Both the position numbers and the translations under genes were made by a program. From assembly GCA_010672585.1 (NCBI GenBank), contig JAAHGF010000030.1:6585-70584 (forward strand): a DNA stretch of 64,000 nt, given 5' to 3'. Positions 47,236 to 56,777 of this stretch are shown here, in pieces. Source of the DNA: Okeania sp. SIO1I7 (GTDB lineage Bacteria; Cyanobacteriota; Cyanobacteriia; Cyanobacteriales; Microcoleaceae). The notes under the pieces were generated by a model. It saw only the letters and a program-made list of their open reading frames with translations, did no database searches and was not told the origin of the DNA. Position 1 is the stretch's first letter, and every line of letters begins with the position of its first letter.

Positions 47236-47571
47236 TCAGTTTTTCCCATAACGAGAAAATTGACGCTTAAAAGCAGAATGAAAACCGATAACTATATCTG
47301 AAGTAGGTACACCCATCTGCTCTAATCTCTCAGCAACAGACTCTTCCGTACCATTATATTGAATCCAAATTTTGCCATCTATAATATCAAAGTGCATCAC
47401 AGGACCAAATACTCGTTTATCCCCTTGCCAACCTACATAAGCTAATTGATAATGGTCACGTTCTGTATCAAATATTAATTCATCTTTTACTGTATTATTA
47501 GTATTTGTTATTTCTGCGTGTGAACTCAAAATTTCCTGAACAAATTGTCGATATTGTTCTAACTTATCCAT
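47236..47571 (-). CDS. xisI: XisI-like protein (second copy)
   Basis: This 111-residue paralogue of the protein at 42717 has FDTERDHYQLAYVGWQGDKR, MHFDIIDGKIWIQYNGTEES and PTSDIVIGFHSAFKRQFSRY. It is preceded on its own strand by the last codons of a xisH gene (KLEVISQWIS) that overlap its start. The two copies lie on either side of the KAP gene in opposite orientation. Divergence between them (about half the residues) argues against a recent duplication. Confidence 0.92.
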   Translation of the reverse strand: MDKLEQYRQFVQEILSSHAEITNTNNTVKDELIFDTERDHYQLAYVGWQGDKRVFGPVMHFDIIDGKIWIQYNGTEESVAERLEQMGVPTSDIVIGFHSAFKRQFSRYGKN

Positions 47572-47617
47572 TGAGAAATCACCTCCAATTTAGGATTATA
47601 ATTTTTTCCCAAACCCT
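47559..47617 (-). pseudogene. xisH 3' fragment upstream of the second xisI
   Basis: On the minus strand the frame reads GKNYNPKLEVISQWIS then TAG, matching the end of XisH. The stop overlaps the xisI ATG (ATGGATAAGTTAG). The frame upstream is not XisH-like, so only the last 15-20 codons survive. Confidence 0.68.
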
Positions 47618-47815
47618 GTCTTTAAATCTATTTTTATTTATCAGCCATAAGTGCTATAATTCAACCAAATAATTAAAAAAAACGTTACTATTGTAACAAA
47701 AAAACTTTTTCAGTCCTAATATTCAAAAAAATTAGCTATAATTAATAAAATATTTGATAACTAACCAAGCGATCGCAATCCCTAAAACATTTACCAATTC
47801 TAGCTAATAGTAACC

Positions 47816-47986
47816 ATGAAAAATAAAACCATAGACGTAACTGGACTGACTCCCGAACAAATAAAACAGATTCAGGAGGCGATCGAGACCTTCAGAAATA
47901 TTAATAATTCTCAGAGCAAATTAACAGAAGAACAACAAGTAGAATTCGATCCAACGCCATTGTTTTTTGAAAATGAAATCCTCTGA
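47816..47986 (+). CDS. Small hypothetical protein, antitoxin-like
   Basis: A 56-residue acidic protein, MKNKTIDVTGLTPEQIKQIQ onward, with amphipathic helix LTPEQIKQIQEAIETFRNI and a C-terminal acidic tail (EEQQVEFDPTPLFFENEIL). Size, charge and position before a second small antitoxin-like gene and vapB suggest an antitoxin. No partner is identifiable. The start follows GCTAATAGTAACC without a clear Shine-Dalgarno. Confidence 0.6.
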   Translation: MKNKTIDVTGLTPEQIKQIQEAIETFRNINNSQSKLTEEQQVEFDPTPLFFENEIL

Positions 47987-48030
47987 GAAAGTAAACATTA
48001 TTAAATTGATAATCTATAAACTTAAAAACT

Positions 48031-48252
48031 ATGTCTAATAATCCTGATTACAATCTTACTGTTGACGAGCAAAATATAATCATCAAACTTGACAAAAAAA
48101 CAACTGATGATCAACAACTAATACAACTACTAAATCATCTTGAATTAGAGGCAATAAGTCAGCGCAGTCAGCTCACTGAAGAAGTAGCTTCTGAATTACC
48201 AAATGAAATTGACTATGCTGTTTGGTCGAAAGTTAAATCTAAACTTTTTTAA
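48031..48252 (+). CDS. Small hypothetical protein, antitoxin-like
   Basis: This 73-residue acidic protein has YNLTVDEQNIIIKLDKKTTD, then a helix LIQLLNHLELEAISQRSQ and the end DYAVWSKVKSKLF. It resembles small AbrB/Phd-independent antitoxins in length and charge only. It begins 44 bases after the previous small gene and ends 28 bases before vapB, so the three are probably one transcript. Confidence 0.62.
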   Translation: MSNNPDYNLTVDEQNIIIKLDKKTTDDQQLIQLLNHLELEAISQRSQLTEEVASELPNEIDYAVWSKVKSKLF

Positions 48253-48280
48253 AATCATCATTTTTTTCAATAAAATAATT

Positions 48281-48553
48281 ATGACTGAATCAAAATTACT
48301 AACTGTAAAATTAAGTTCCCAAGATTACGATCGCCTAGCGAGAGAAGCTCAAAGATTAAATTTACCCATAAATATTTTAGCCCAAAGATTACTTAAATTC
48401 AGTCTAGAAGAAATTCCACCTCAACTTAACAAACAAAAAGCAAGAGAAGCAATAGCTAGTTTGCGGGAAATAGGCAAAAATTTGTCTCCAATAGATGGAG
48501 TAGCGATCGCCCACGAAAGTAGAAAAGATTTAGAGCAAAGGAATATTTTTTAG
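48281..48553 (+). CDS. VapB-type antitoxin
   Basis: A 90-residue protein. The start ATGACTGAATC (48281) follows the previous gene closely. An N-terminal ribbon-helix-helix-like segment (LLTVKLSSQDYDRLAREAQR) precedes a longer C-terminal region that would bind the toxin (NLSPIDGVAIAHESRKDLEQ). It lies 6 bases before the PIN-domain gene, the normal antitoxin-toxin order. The DNA-binding fold is inferred from the N-terminal pattern. Confidence 0.8.
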   Translation: MTESKLLTVKLSSQDYDRLAREAQRLNLPINILAQRLLKFSLEEIPPQLNKQKAREAIASLREIGKNLSPIDGVAIAHESRKDLEQRNIF

Positions 48554-48559
48554 TTAATA

Positions 48560-48976
48560 ATGAATGTTGTCATTGATTCTAATTTACTAATAGTTCTTGT
48601 GAATAACGATCCTCGCGGTGAAATTGTTCGCCAACAGTTAGATAAATAGATCGTCCAAGAAGTTGAAATACACGCTCCTCGTCTAGCACTTTATGAAATA
48701 GCTAATGCTCTAACCAGATTGATTGTAAGTGGAATATTTCCCAAAGAACAACTAGCACCTGCTTGGGATTTTTTGAATAATTTACCCATAGTCTACCATG
48801 ATATTTCTCAGGAAATAAGAATAGTAGAAATTGCCTTATCTTTGCGTCGTCAAAGTGCTTATGATGCTGCTTACATAGCTCTAGCAGAAGATTTAGAGGC
48901 TCCTCTTTGGACGTTAGATGGTCCTCTTTACCGCAATGCAGTTGAGTGTGGTTTTCCTGTATTTCTTTTAAATTGA
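48560..48976 (+). pseudogene. vapC: VapC-type PIN-domain toxin with in-frame amber stop
   Basis: Reading ATG at 48560, codons give MNVVIDSNLLIVLVNNDPRG and then a TAG at codon 30 (48647-48649); the same frame then continues IVQEVEIHAPRLALYEIANA through SAYDAAYIALAEDLEAPLWT to a stop at 48976, the full 138-residue PIN domain. PIN acidic residues are present on both sides (D6, E in LYEIANAL, D in YDAAYIAL, D in WTLDGPL). The stop replaces a position usually Trp or Lys-like (LDKWI). The toxin is likely inactive unless the stop is read through or is an error. Confidence 0.85.
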
Positions 48977-49084
48977 TATACAATATTGATAACTTAAAGC
49001 GATAGGTAAATAGGAAAAAACATTTGTTGGAGAGTGGAGACTCAAAGCTACTCCTGTCTCCTGACTCCTGACTCCTTTTTCAAT

Positions 49085-49864
49085 CTAAACATACCTTGTC
49101 AACTGCACCCGATAACGTTCTTTTTTCGTAATCGCAACATCTCCTACTTCTAACCTTCCTTTACCCCGAATAGCAATTAAATCTCCTGTTTTCACTGTAT
49201 AACTTGCCTGACTAACTTCCTTCCAATTTACCCGCACATCTCCCCCTTCAATAAAACCAACCATTTTACTCCGAGACATTCCAAAACCAGCGGAAGCAAC
49301 TGCATCTAATCTCATCGAAGCTTCCACAGTTGTTAACTCTTTCTTTTTCGGTTCTCTTATTCTTAAATCACTCAATTCTAGAGGTTTAACTTTAACAGGA
49401 ACAGACCGAACTTGTTGCAGATTCATTTCTAAATATTCCACCAATTCAGGCACTACTATTACCTGAGCACCACGTTCTCCCAAAACAATAATATCCCCAG
49501 TTTTTTCTCTGACAATACCCGTACCCAACATCGAACCAAGAAAATCTCGGTGAGTAGCAGTATCAAACAGAAAATTTCCCTCAATATTAATAGCTGTTAA
49601 CTCCACACTCGAAGTATCAATAGGCAAATCTGAACGAGCGATCGCTAATCTTTTTCGTTCCGCTTGAGGATAACCACCCCAGGAAACTAATTCTACTTCT
49701 GTCAACTTTTGAAAAATTGCTTCCGACTCAAATATTTCTGGCGGTGATAAAAAATCACTCTGAGTAATTTCCCAAGTTCTGATAGCTTGTTCTGCTAGAT
49801 CGATGATGCGAGTAATAGTTTCGCGATTTTCAATTCCTTTGAGAAGTTCTTCTTTTGGTAACAT
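49085..49864 (-). CDS. Photosystem II S4 domain protein
   Basis: This roughly 259-residue protein of the cyanobacterial/plant PSII-S4 (YlmH-related) family starts MLPKEELLKGIENRETITRI. The C-terminal S4 RNA-binding domain covers RLDAVASAGFGMSRSKMVGF to VNWKEVSQASYTVKTGDLIA. The central region has WGGYPQAERKRLAIARSDLP. The start at 49864 is preferred over a more upstream ATG whose first 17 residues look non-coding. Its role in photosystem II is known only from association and naming; RNA binding is predicted from the S4 fold. Confidence 0.93.
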   Translation of the reverse strand: MLPKEELLKGIENRETITRIIDLAEQAIRTWEITQSDFLSPPEIFESEAIFQKLTEVELVSWGGYPQAERKRLAIARSDLPIDTSSVELTAINIEGNFLFDTATHRDFLGSMLGTGIVREKTGDIIVLGERGAQVIVVPELVEYLEMNLQQVRSVPVKVKPLELSDLRIREPKKKELTTVEASMRLDAVASAGFGMSRSKMVGFIEGGDVRVNWKEVSQASYTVKTGDLIAIRGKGRLEVGDVAITKKERYRVQLTRYV

Positions 49865-49915
49865 AATTTTTTTGCTGAATAAATTTATTTCACAGGAGTC
49901 AGGAGTCAGGAACAA

Positions 49916-50473
49916 TGAGATTGATAATTACAGCAGATTCGGTCGTATATGAGGTACAAATATTAATGTTTGCTAACACAAAACTTTCCTACGAAATACT
50001 CCGCAAACGCTAATATATGTCTGTAGTGCGGGCATCTTGCCCGCAACCAGATTTGATATAACCCGATTTCAAATAGTGTTCAGGAAAAACTGGTAGTCCT
50101 GCTAGCGTAATGATAGATGGGGATGAACAACGGCGTTTCAAGGGAGCAAGATACGTTTCAATAATTAATTATTAATTATTAACTAGACAGTGCAAAGTTA
50201 TTGGAATAACTATTACTCGCTAAGGCTTTCAGCGATCTAAAGGTTAAATTTTTTTTATTCACAGCTGTAAGTACTGTAAGCTTTTACCAGTAATACTTTC
50301 AGTGTTCAAAACAAATCGTTTTTTGGGAGAACTTTGTACTCTCCAGTTATTAATTTAGGACTTACGCAGATACGCTATATATAGTACTCATAACTATTGT
50401 CCAATAGTTACTGGACTCTATACACAGTGTCTTTGCGTAAGTCCTGTAATTATTAATTATTAATTATTAATTA
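49916..50473. other. Spacer, no gene
   Basis: About 560 bases between two minus-strand genes, upstream of the S4 gene. It includes TTGCGTAAGTCCTG (50427) whose inverse AGGACTTACGCAG lies at 50358, a possible stem. TTATTAATTATTAATTA repeats flank it. No open frame. Confidence 0.5.
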
Positions 50474-50983
50474 TTAATTATTTAAAGTATATCCTTGTAT
50501 ATTTTCTGGTTTAAACTGATATAAAGTACGAGTTGCTAGACGAATCAGAGCTTCTGAACCCTCAACAACAATCAAATACTTACCAGCATTAAGGCGGTTA
50601 CGATAAGGTACAGCATCACCACCACCAAAAATCAGACCCACTCCACCACCAACAAAAGTTCCACCCATTGCACCAGAAATAGCCCCCAATATACCACCAA
50701 TAAAATGATTACCAAATTCCCCTGCCCAGGCAAAAGTATTCAATCCCGTAATCAGACTAAAAGTAACACCAGCAGCAAAGCCAAAAGGTGCAAGCCAAGT
50801 AACCATTTGTTTTGCTTGTTTACGGGCCTGTTCATTAGGATCGATTAGGCCATATTCATCAGCAGTTTGATAGCCCCGGCCCAATATTGCCACTTGTTTC
50901 ATTGGCAAGTCTTCTTTTTCCAAAGCAGAATAAGCAGATTCAGCTTGAATGCGGTCTGATAATACAGCAACGAGATAATTCAT
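50474..50983 (-). CDS. Glycine-zipper-like stress/membrane protein, hypothetical
   Basis: This 169-residue protein, start MNYLVAVLSD at 50983, resembles the cyanobacterial general-stress family: an N-terminal alpha/beta part (AVLSDRIQAESAYSALEKED; QVAILGRGYQ), a hydrophobic glycine-rich middle (PFGFAAGVTFSLITGLNTFA; GGILGAISGAMGGTFVGGG) and a C-terminal soluble end (YLIVVEGSEALIRLATRT). The glycine zipper suggests membrane packing or assembly. The longer alternative start adds MIVRNILDCFDQNF, which is less convincing. Confidence 0.85.
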   Translation of the reverse strand: MNYLVAVLSDRIQAESAYSALEKEDLPMKQVAILGRGYQTADEYGLIDPNEQARKQAKQMVTWLAPFGFAAGVTFSLITGLNTFAWAGEFGNHFIGGILGAISGAMGGTFVGGGVGLIFGGGDAVPYRNRLNAGKYLIVVEGSEALIRLATRTLYQFKPENIQGYTLNN

Positions 50984-51184
50984 AAAATTTTGATCAAAGC
51001 AATCTAAAATATTTCTGACAATCAATAAAATTATAGGCCCATACTGATACTCTGAAGGGAAAGGTTAAGTCAGCAGCTAATGTTTTTGCTAAATAAAGCT
51101 GTTTGAGAAACTCAAAAATCAAACTGAAGCAAAAGTTTCAGTAGGTAAAACAGTCACATAACTCAATTATTCAACTAATTTCCT

Positions 51185-52768
51185 ATGCCAAAAGTTCTTG
51201 TATCCGATTCAATAGATAAAACTGGAATTGATATTATCTCCCAAGTAGCTCAGGTAGATGTCAAAACAGGTTTACCCGCAGAAGAATTGGTCAAAATTAT
51301 ACCAGAATATGATGCTTTAATGATTCGCTCTGGTACTAAAGTTACTAAAGAAATTATTGAAGCTGCTACTCAACTAAAAATTATTGGTCGTGCTGGAGTA
51401 GGGGTAGACAATGTAGATGTAACAGCAGCAACCCGCAAAGGTATTGTAGTAGTTAATTCCCCAGAAGGAAATACGATCGCCGCAGCAGAACACGCTCTTG
51501 CCATGATGTTATCTATGTCTCGCCATGTTGCAGAGGCTAACCAGTCAGTTGTTAGTGGCAAATGGGACCGCAAAAAGTTTGTTGGGGTAGAAGTCTACAA
51601 AAAAACTCTCGGTGTTGTTGGTCTAGGTAAAATTGGTTCCCATGTAGCTAAGGTGGCGAAAGCTATGGGTATGAAAATTCTGGCCTACGACCCATTTATC
51701 TCTAAAGAAAGAGCTGACCAATTGGGTTGTAATTTGGTAGATATGGATTTATTGGTCCAAGAGTCGGACTACATTACTCTCCACATACCCAAAACAGATG
51801 AAACTTATCATTCAATTAATGCTGAAACTTTTGCAAAAATGAAGCCCACAGCTCGTATTATTAATTGTGCTAGAGGTGGCATTATTGATGAAGTTGCTTT
51901 AGCTGAAGCTTTAAAAGAAGGCAAAATTGCTGGTGCTGCTATAGATGTGTATGAAAATGAACCTCTAGAAGCTGAGTCCCCACTACGAGAGCTAGGACAA
52001 AAAATTGTGATGACTCCTCACCTGGGAGCTTCTACTGCTGAAGCTCAGGTGAATGTAGCAATAGATGTTGCGGAACAAATTCGAGATGTGTTGTTGGGTT
52101 TACCTGCTAGAACTGCAGTCAATATCCCTGGTATGTATCCAGATACATTAGAAAAACTTAAGCCCTATTTGTTATTGGCTGAAACTCTTGGTAATTTAGT
52201 TAGTCAATTGGCAGGTGGACGAATTGATTTTCTGAATGTCCGTCTTCAAGGAGATTTGGCCACTGGAGATAGTAAACCAGTAGTAGTGGCAGCTCTCAAA
52301 GGTTTACTCTCTCAAGCTCTGCGAGAACGTGTAAACTATGTGAATGCTTCAATTGAAGCTAAGGAAAGAGGTATTCGAGTCGTGGAAACTAAGGATGCTT
52401 CAGTCCGGGACTATACTGGTTCGTTAGAGTTGGAAGCAAAGGGTTCTCTGGGCGACCATATTGTTAGAGGTGCTTTACTTGGAGAAGATGAGATTCGGAT
52501 TACTAATATTGATGGATTTCCAATTAATGTACCCCCAAGTCCCTATATGTTATTGACTCTGCACCGAGATATGCCTGGAATTATTGGTAAAATTGGTTCA
52601 CTTTTGGGTAGTTTTAATGTCAATATTGCCAGTATGCAAGTAGGTCGTAAAATTGTTCGGGGTGATGCGGTTATGGTATTAAGTATTGATGATTTATTGC
52701 CGGAAGGAATTTTAACTGAAATTCTCAAAGAACCAGGAATTAGGGATGCTTATACAGTTGCTCTTTAA
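51185..52768 (+). CDS. serA: D-3-phosphoglycerate dehydrogenase
   Basis: This 527-residue enzyme commits 3-phosphoglycerate to serine synthesis. It is the long cyanobacterial type: substrate and NAD domains (IIGRAGVGVDNVDVTAATRK; TLGVVGLGKIGSHVAKVAKA), active-site segments ARGGIIDEVALAEALKEGKI and MTPHLGASTAEAQ (catalytic His), an intervening domain, and a C-terminal ACT domain (MLLTLHRDMPGIIGKIGSLL) that usually mediates serine control. The gene stands alone with a repeat directly after its stop. Confidence 0.97.
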   Translation: MPKVLVSDSIDKTGIDIISQVAQVDVKTGLPAEELVKIIPEYDALMIRSGTKVTKEIIEAATQLKIIGRAGVGVDNVDVTAATRKGIVVVNSPEGNTIAAAEHALAMMLSMSRHVAEANQSVVSGKWDRKKFVGVEVYKKTLGVVGLGKIGSHVAKVAKAMGMKILAYDPFISKERADQLGCNLVDMDLLVQESDYITLHIPKTDETYHSINAETFAKMKPTARIINCARGGIIDEVALAEALKEGKIAGAAIDVYENEPLEAESPLRELGQKIVMTPHLGASTAEAQVNVAIDVAEQIRDVLLGLPARTAVNIPGMYPDTLEKLKPYLLLAETLGNLVSQLAGGRIDFLNVRLQGDLATGDSKPVVVAALKGLLSQALRERVNYVNASIEAKERGIRVVETKDASVRDYTGSLELEAKGSLGDHIVRGALLGEDEIRITNIDGFPINVPPSPYMLLTLHRDMPGIIGKIGSLLGSFNVNIASMQVGRKIVRGDAVMVLSIDDLLPEGILTEILKEPGIRDAYTVAL

Positions 52769-52876
52769 TAGACATCTCTAGAAAATAGGGGGTAGGGAGT
52801 AGGGAGTAGGGGGAAATAATTGATGATTTATTTACGATAATTGATTTTATTTTTGATTATTGGATATGTCTAATAG
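52769..52876. repeat. Family H repeat after serA
   Basis: TAGACATCTCTAG at the serA stop and GGATATGTCTAATAGG at 52860-52875 are inverted ends, as at 35158-35252. Inside is a GGGGTAGGGAGTAGGG run. It is followed by a CAGTTATCAGTTATCAG run (52893-52921). Confidence 0.5.
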
Positions 52877-53083
52877 GTAATAGGTCATTTCAGTTATCAG
52901 TTATCAGTTATCAGTTATCAGTACCTCTGCAATCAGGAGGCAAGAAAATACGAAATTCTCTTCTTTTCCAGGAGATGTAATTGTTAATTATTAATTATTA
53001 ATTATTAATTATTGAACCTACGACCTACCACCTACGATCTAAAACCTAGTCTAAAATATAACAATCTAAAAGCTGAAATTTTT

Positions 53084-53977
53084 ATGGCATATAACTGGTG
53101 GGAAATTAGAGTATTGTGTCACCCAAGTCTCGAGGAAGTCATTGCTTGGCGTCTAGATGCTTTTGGTTGCCGAGGTACTGCGAGTCAGGTTAAAGATAAT
53201 CAGTGTTTGATCTGGGCCTATATACCAGAAGAACAAGCTCAAATGTTGGACTTGTCAGCTTTGGCCGTACATTTACGTCAGGATGCCCTATGTATGAATT
53301 TACCCAATCCAGGAGTGGATTGGGATTTAATTGAGGAAGAAGACTGGGCAAGTAGTTGGAAACAATATTGGCAACCTCAAGAAATTGGCGATCGCTTTCT
53401 AATTCATCCTGCTTGGCTAGATTTGCCAGAAAATTTAGATAAAATTATCCTTCGTTTAGATCCAGGAGCGGCTTTTGGTACAGGAACTCATCCTACTACG
53501 GAGTTATGTTTGGAATCATTAGAAATGCGCTTGGGGTTGGAACCTAATCCGGAAGCTATTATTGCTGATATTGGTTGTGGTAGTGGTATTTTGTCTATTG
53601 GGGCAGCATTATTAGGGGTACGTCAGATATATGCAGTTGATATTGACCCACTAGCAATTAGATCCACTATTGGTAATCGGAAATTAAATGATATAACGGC
53701 TGAAAAATTAATTGTTGAACATGGTGATATTGAGCATTTAATTAAGTTAGTTTCTGGTCCGGTAGATGGTATAGTTTGTAATATTTTAGCTGAAGTAATT
53801 ATTGATATAATTCCACGTCTGGAAGCGATCGCTAAACCTACAACTTGGGGTGTTTTGAGTGGCATTTTATTAGAACAAGCTAAATCAATTGCTGATACTT
53901 TGGAACAAAATGGTTGGGTTGTGGCCACTCTTTGGAAACGAGGAGAGTGGTGTTGTTTTAATATTCGACGTTCTTAA
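53084..53977 (+). CDS. prmA: Ribosomal protein L11 methyltransferase
   Basis: This 297-residue SAM-dependent methyltransferase trimethylates L11. The N-terminal substrate-recognition region ends with [18 protein letters not shown], the SAM motif I is [19 protein letters not shown], followed by [11 protein letters not shown] and the catalytic-loop segment [12 protein letters not shown]. The start [10 protein letters not shown] (53084) is chosen because the 24 preceding codons come from an ACCTACGACCTACC repeat. A CAGCTATCAGC repeat follows the stop. Confidence 0.93.
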   Translation: MAYNWWEIRVLCHPSLEEVIAWRLDAFGCRGTASQVKDNQCLIWAYIPEEQAQMLDLSALAVHLRQDALCMNLPNPGVDWDLIEEEDWASSWKQYWQPQEIGDRFLIHPAWLDLPENLDKIILRLDPGAAFGTGTHPTTELCLESLEMRLGLEPNPEAIIADIGCGSGILSIGAALLGVRQIYAVDIDPLAIRSTIGNRKLNDITAEKLIVEHGDIEHLIKLVSGPVDGIVCNILAEVIIDIIPRLEAIAKPTTWGVLSGILLEQAKSIADTLEQNGWVVATLWKRGEWCCFNIRRS

Positions 53978-54083
53978 TTTGTAAGCATTCAGCGGTCAGC
54001 TATCAGCTATCAGCTATCAGCTATTGCTTAAAGAAGATATAGTGGTGGAAGGAAAGGGCGCGGACATATAAAAAGCTTAAAAC

Positions 54084-54713
54084 TCAGACAACTCCAGATT
54101 TTTCCTTCTTCACTTCTTCCCTCTTCCTTCTTCCCTCTTCCTTCTTCCTTCTGCTATAAAAATAAATATAACTACTACAATAAAAAATATTAACTAGAAC
54201 TATCAATACTTTTCCTATTCCAGAATTAATACTAGGAAATATCCACAAAGTTGCTAAGAACACCAGTAAAATTTCTACCAAAGCCACAATTCCTCCATAA
54301 TGTTTCGAGTCCCAATAAGAAATAGGACTAATAAATCGATAATTACTAAAAGGGAAAAAATGTCTATGAGCATCATTATTATGTACTGGTAAATCACCCA
54401 GAGAATGAAGCACTAAACTAATACAAATAACTTGCATAATTTCCCAGCCAAAATAGTAAGAAATTAGTAATAAAATTATCGCTAAAGGAATAGAATGAAA
54501 AGTCGCAACAAGATTTTGTATTAATGGTTGATAATAGGCTTCTGACCAAATTTTTGCTTCTGGTAACCGGACAATAAATTTTGCCCAAAAGTAGAAAATA
54601 AAGATTGGAATATCTGGTAAAATTCCACCTATTACAATAGCAAGATTAGCTTGTGGTAATTGTGGTTTAGCAAGAAGAGCTAGATTAATAATGGCATGAC
54701 TTGGTGTATTCAT
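54084..54713 (-). CDS. Membrane-bound YdjM/DUF457-like protein with repeat-encoded tail
   Basis: This 209-residue protein has several membrane segments (ANLAIVIGGILPDIPIFIFY; IPLAIILLLISYYFGWEIMQ; LVEILLVFLATLWIF) and the conserved histidines of the YdjM-like membrane hydrolase family (MNTPSHAIINLALL; LVLHSLGDLPVHNNDAHRHF). The last 25 residues (SRRKKEEGRRKREEVKKEKS onwards) are translated GGAAGAAGG-type repeat, so the original C-terminus has been extended by repeat DNA. Hydrolase activity is unproven. Confidence 0.83.
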   Translation of the reverse strand: MNTPSHAIINLALLAKPQLPQANLAIVIGGILPDIPIFIFYFWAKFIVRLPEAKIWSEAYYQPLIQNLVATFHSIPLAIILLLISYYFGWEIMQVICISLVLHSLGDLPVHNNDAHRHFFPFSNYRFISPISYWDSKHYGGIVALVEILLVFLATLWIFPSINSGIGKVLIVLVNIFYCSSYIYFYSRRKKEEGRRKREEVKKEKSGVV

Positions 54714-55415
54714 ATTGAAGAAGGAAGAAGGAAGAGGGAAGAAGGAAGAAGGAAGAAAAAAGAAGGAAGAAAAAAGAAGGAAGAAAAAAGAAGGAAAAGA
54801 GATTTGCCGTTAAAGTGAGAAGATGATTTTTTCACCACTCATAGACATCTCCAAAAATAAAATCAATGTAAGCATTCAGCTATTAGCATTTCCTACGGAA
54901 TGCTCCGCAAACAGCTATCAGCTTTTATTTGAGTCAAGCAAAGACTAAGGTTAGCTGACAGAAATATTTCATTTCCTGCGGAATGCGGAAGCAAACATAT
55001 TTCACTCCTTGACGACTAATTCCTTCTTCCAAGATAATGAGTTAATAATTCATAGCTGATAGCTGATAGCTGACGGCTGAATGCTTACAAATCAATTATC
55101 AGTTATTTCCACCTATTCCCTATTCCCTCTTTTCTGAAGATGTCTAATTCAACAGACATGATATAAAACTTGCTTCAACAAAATTATTGCTATAATAAAA
55201 GTTTGAATAATTTATATAGCAATCAGGAATCAGATGTGAGAATTGAGGTGTTCCTTTAAAGCATAGAATATGGCAGTTATCTTATTCATATATATTCGTT
55301 TTTTTCTTCTTCCCTGTTGCCTGTTGCCAGATGAGCTGTTGCCTAAAAGTCTTCAATATCTTACAACTAAAATCATATTGCTATATTTAGCTAAACTAAT
55401 TAATAAAAATTAACT
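54714..55415. other. Repeat-rich spacer upstream of der
   Basis: About 700 bases without a gene: (GGAAGAA)n run at 54719-54800, inverted AAGCATTCAGCTATTAGC / ATAGCTGATAGCTGACGGCTG arms around 54870-55085, and TAGACATCTCC (54842) with GAAGATGTCTAATTC (55135) as possible family H ends. A variant of GTTCAACAGACATGATATAA near 55150 is a weak family C end. Confidence 0.55.
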
Positions 55416-56777
55416 ATGTCCTTACCTATAGTAGCTATTATTGGCAGACCAAATGTGGGAAAGTCCACAATTGTGAATCGCTTGGCCGAAAATCAAGATG
55501 CAATTGTCCATGACGAACCAGGAATAACTCGCGATCGTACTTACCGTAACGCATATTGGCGAGACCGAGAATTTCAAGTTGTAGATACAGGAGGCTTGGT
55601 ATTTGATGATAATACAGAATTTTTACCGTTAATTCGCGAACAAGCTATGGCCGCTCTTGTGGAAGCAAGTGTTGCTATTTTTGTAGTAGATGGACAAGTG
55701 GGCCTGACTGGAGGAGATGAAGAAATAGCTAGATGGCTTCGTCAACAACCTGTCCCTACCCTCCTAGCGGTTAATAAGTGCGAATCTCTGACAGAAGGAT
55801 TAACCCAAGCTGCTATGTTTTGGGAATTGGGTTTAGGAGAACCTTATCCCATTTCTGGTATTCATGGCAATGGCACTGGGGAATTATTGGATGAGTTAAT
55901 TACCCATTTACCACCTATTGCAGAAATTCCAGAAACAAATGAAATTAGAGTAGCAATTGTTGGTCGTCCTAATGTGGGTAAATCTAGTTTATTAAATGCA
56001 TTTCTTGGAGAAAATCGGGCAATTGTTAGTCCTATTTCTGGTACTACAAGAGATGCTATTGATACTGTAGTAGAACGTAATGGAAAAACTTATCGTTTGA
56101 TTGATACTGCTGGTATTAGAAAGAAGAAAAATGTGGAATATGGTGCAGAATTTTTTGGTATTAATCGAGCTTTTAAAGCTATTCGTCGTACTGAAGTTGT
56201 TCTGTTTGTAATTGATGCTTTGGATGGGGTAACGGAGCAAGACCAAAAGTTGGCAGATCGAATTATTGAGGAGGGTAGAGCTTGCGTTATTGTGGTGAAT
56301 AAATGGGATGCTGTGGAAAAGGATGCATATACTATTTATACTTATGAACAAGAAGTAAGGTCGCGACTATATTTTATGGAATGGGCAGAGATGATTTTTA
56401 TTAGTGCATCTACAGGAAAACGAGTAGAGAAAATTATAGATTTAATAGATAATGCCGCTAATGAATATCAGCGTCGGGTAACAACTTCAGTGATTAATGA
56501 AGTTTTAGAGGAAGCTGTTAGTTGGAATTCTCCTCCAACGACTCGTCAGGGTCGTCAAGGAAAAATTTATTATGGAACTCAAGTAACAAGTAAACCACCA
56601 ACAATTGCTTTATTTGTAAATGACCCCAAGCGTTTTCCTGATAATTATCGTCGTTATATACAAAGTCAGTTTCGTCAACATTTAGGATTTACAGGAACAC
56701 CTATAAGATTAATTTGGCGTGGCAAAAAAGCTAGGGAAGTAGAGCATAATACTGTTAATAGAGCAACTCGTGTTTAG
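55416..56777 (+). CDS. der: Ribosome-assembly GTPase Der (EngA)
   Basis: This 453-residue protein has two tandem G domains: [20 protein letters not shown] then [19 protein letters not shown] and NKCE; and [20 protein letters not shown] then [14 protein letters not shown] and NKWD; plus a C-terminal KH-like domain ([20 protein letters not shown]). It acts in 50S maturation. It opens the order der / cbiQ-like / pipX / pipY / sepF / proC, which is conserved in cyanobacteria but widely spaced here. The stop is followed by a GAAGAAGG repeat. Confidence 0.97.
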   Translation: MSLPIVAIIGRPNVGKSTIVNRLAENQDAIVHDEPGITRDRTYRNAYWRDREFQVVDTGGLVFDDNTEFLPLIREQAMAALVEASVAIFVVDGQVGLTGGDEEIARWLRQQPVPTLLAVNKCESLTEGLTQAAMFWELGLGEPYPISGIHGNGTGELLDELITHLPPIAEIPETNEIRVAIVGRPNVGKSSLLNAFLGENRAIVSPISGTTRDAIDTVVERNGKTYRLIDTAGIRKKKNVEYGAEFFGINRAFKAIRRTEVVLFVIDALDGVTEQDQKLADRIIEEGRACVIVVNKWDAVEKDAYTIYTYEQEVRSRLYFMEWAEMIFISASTGKRVEKIIDLIDNAANEYQRRVTTSVINEVLEEAVSWNSPPTTRQGRQGKIYYGTQVTSKPPTIALFVNDPKRFPDNYRRYIQSQFRQHLGFTGTPIRLIWRGKKAREVEHNTVNRATRV

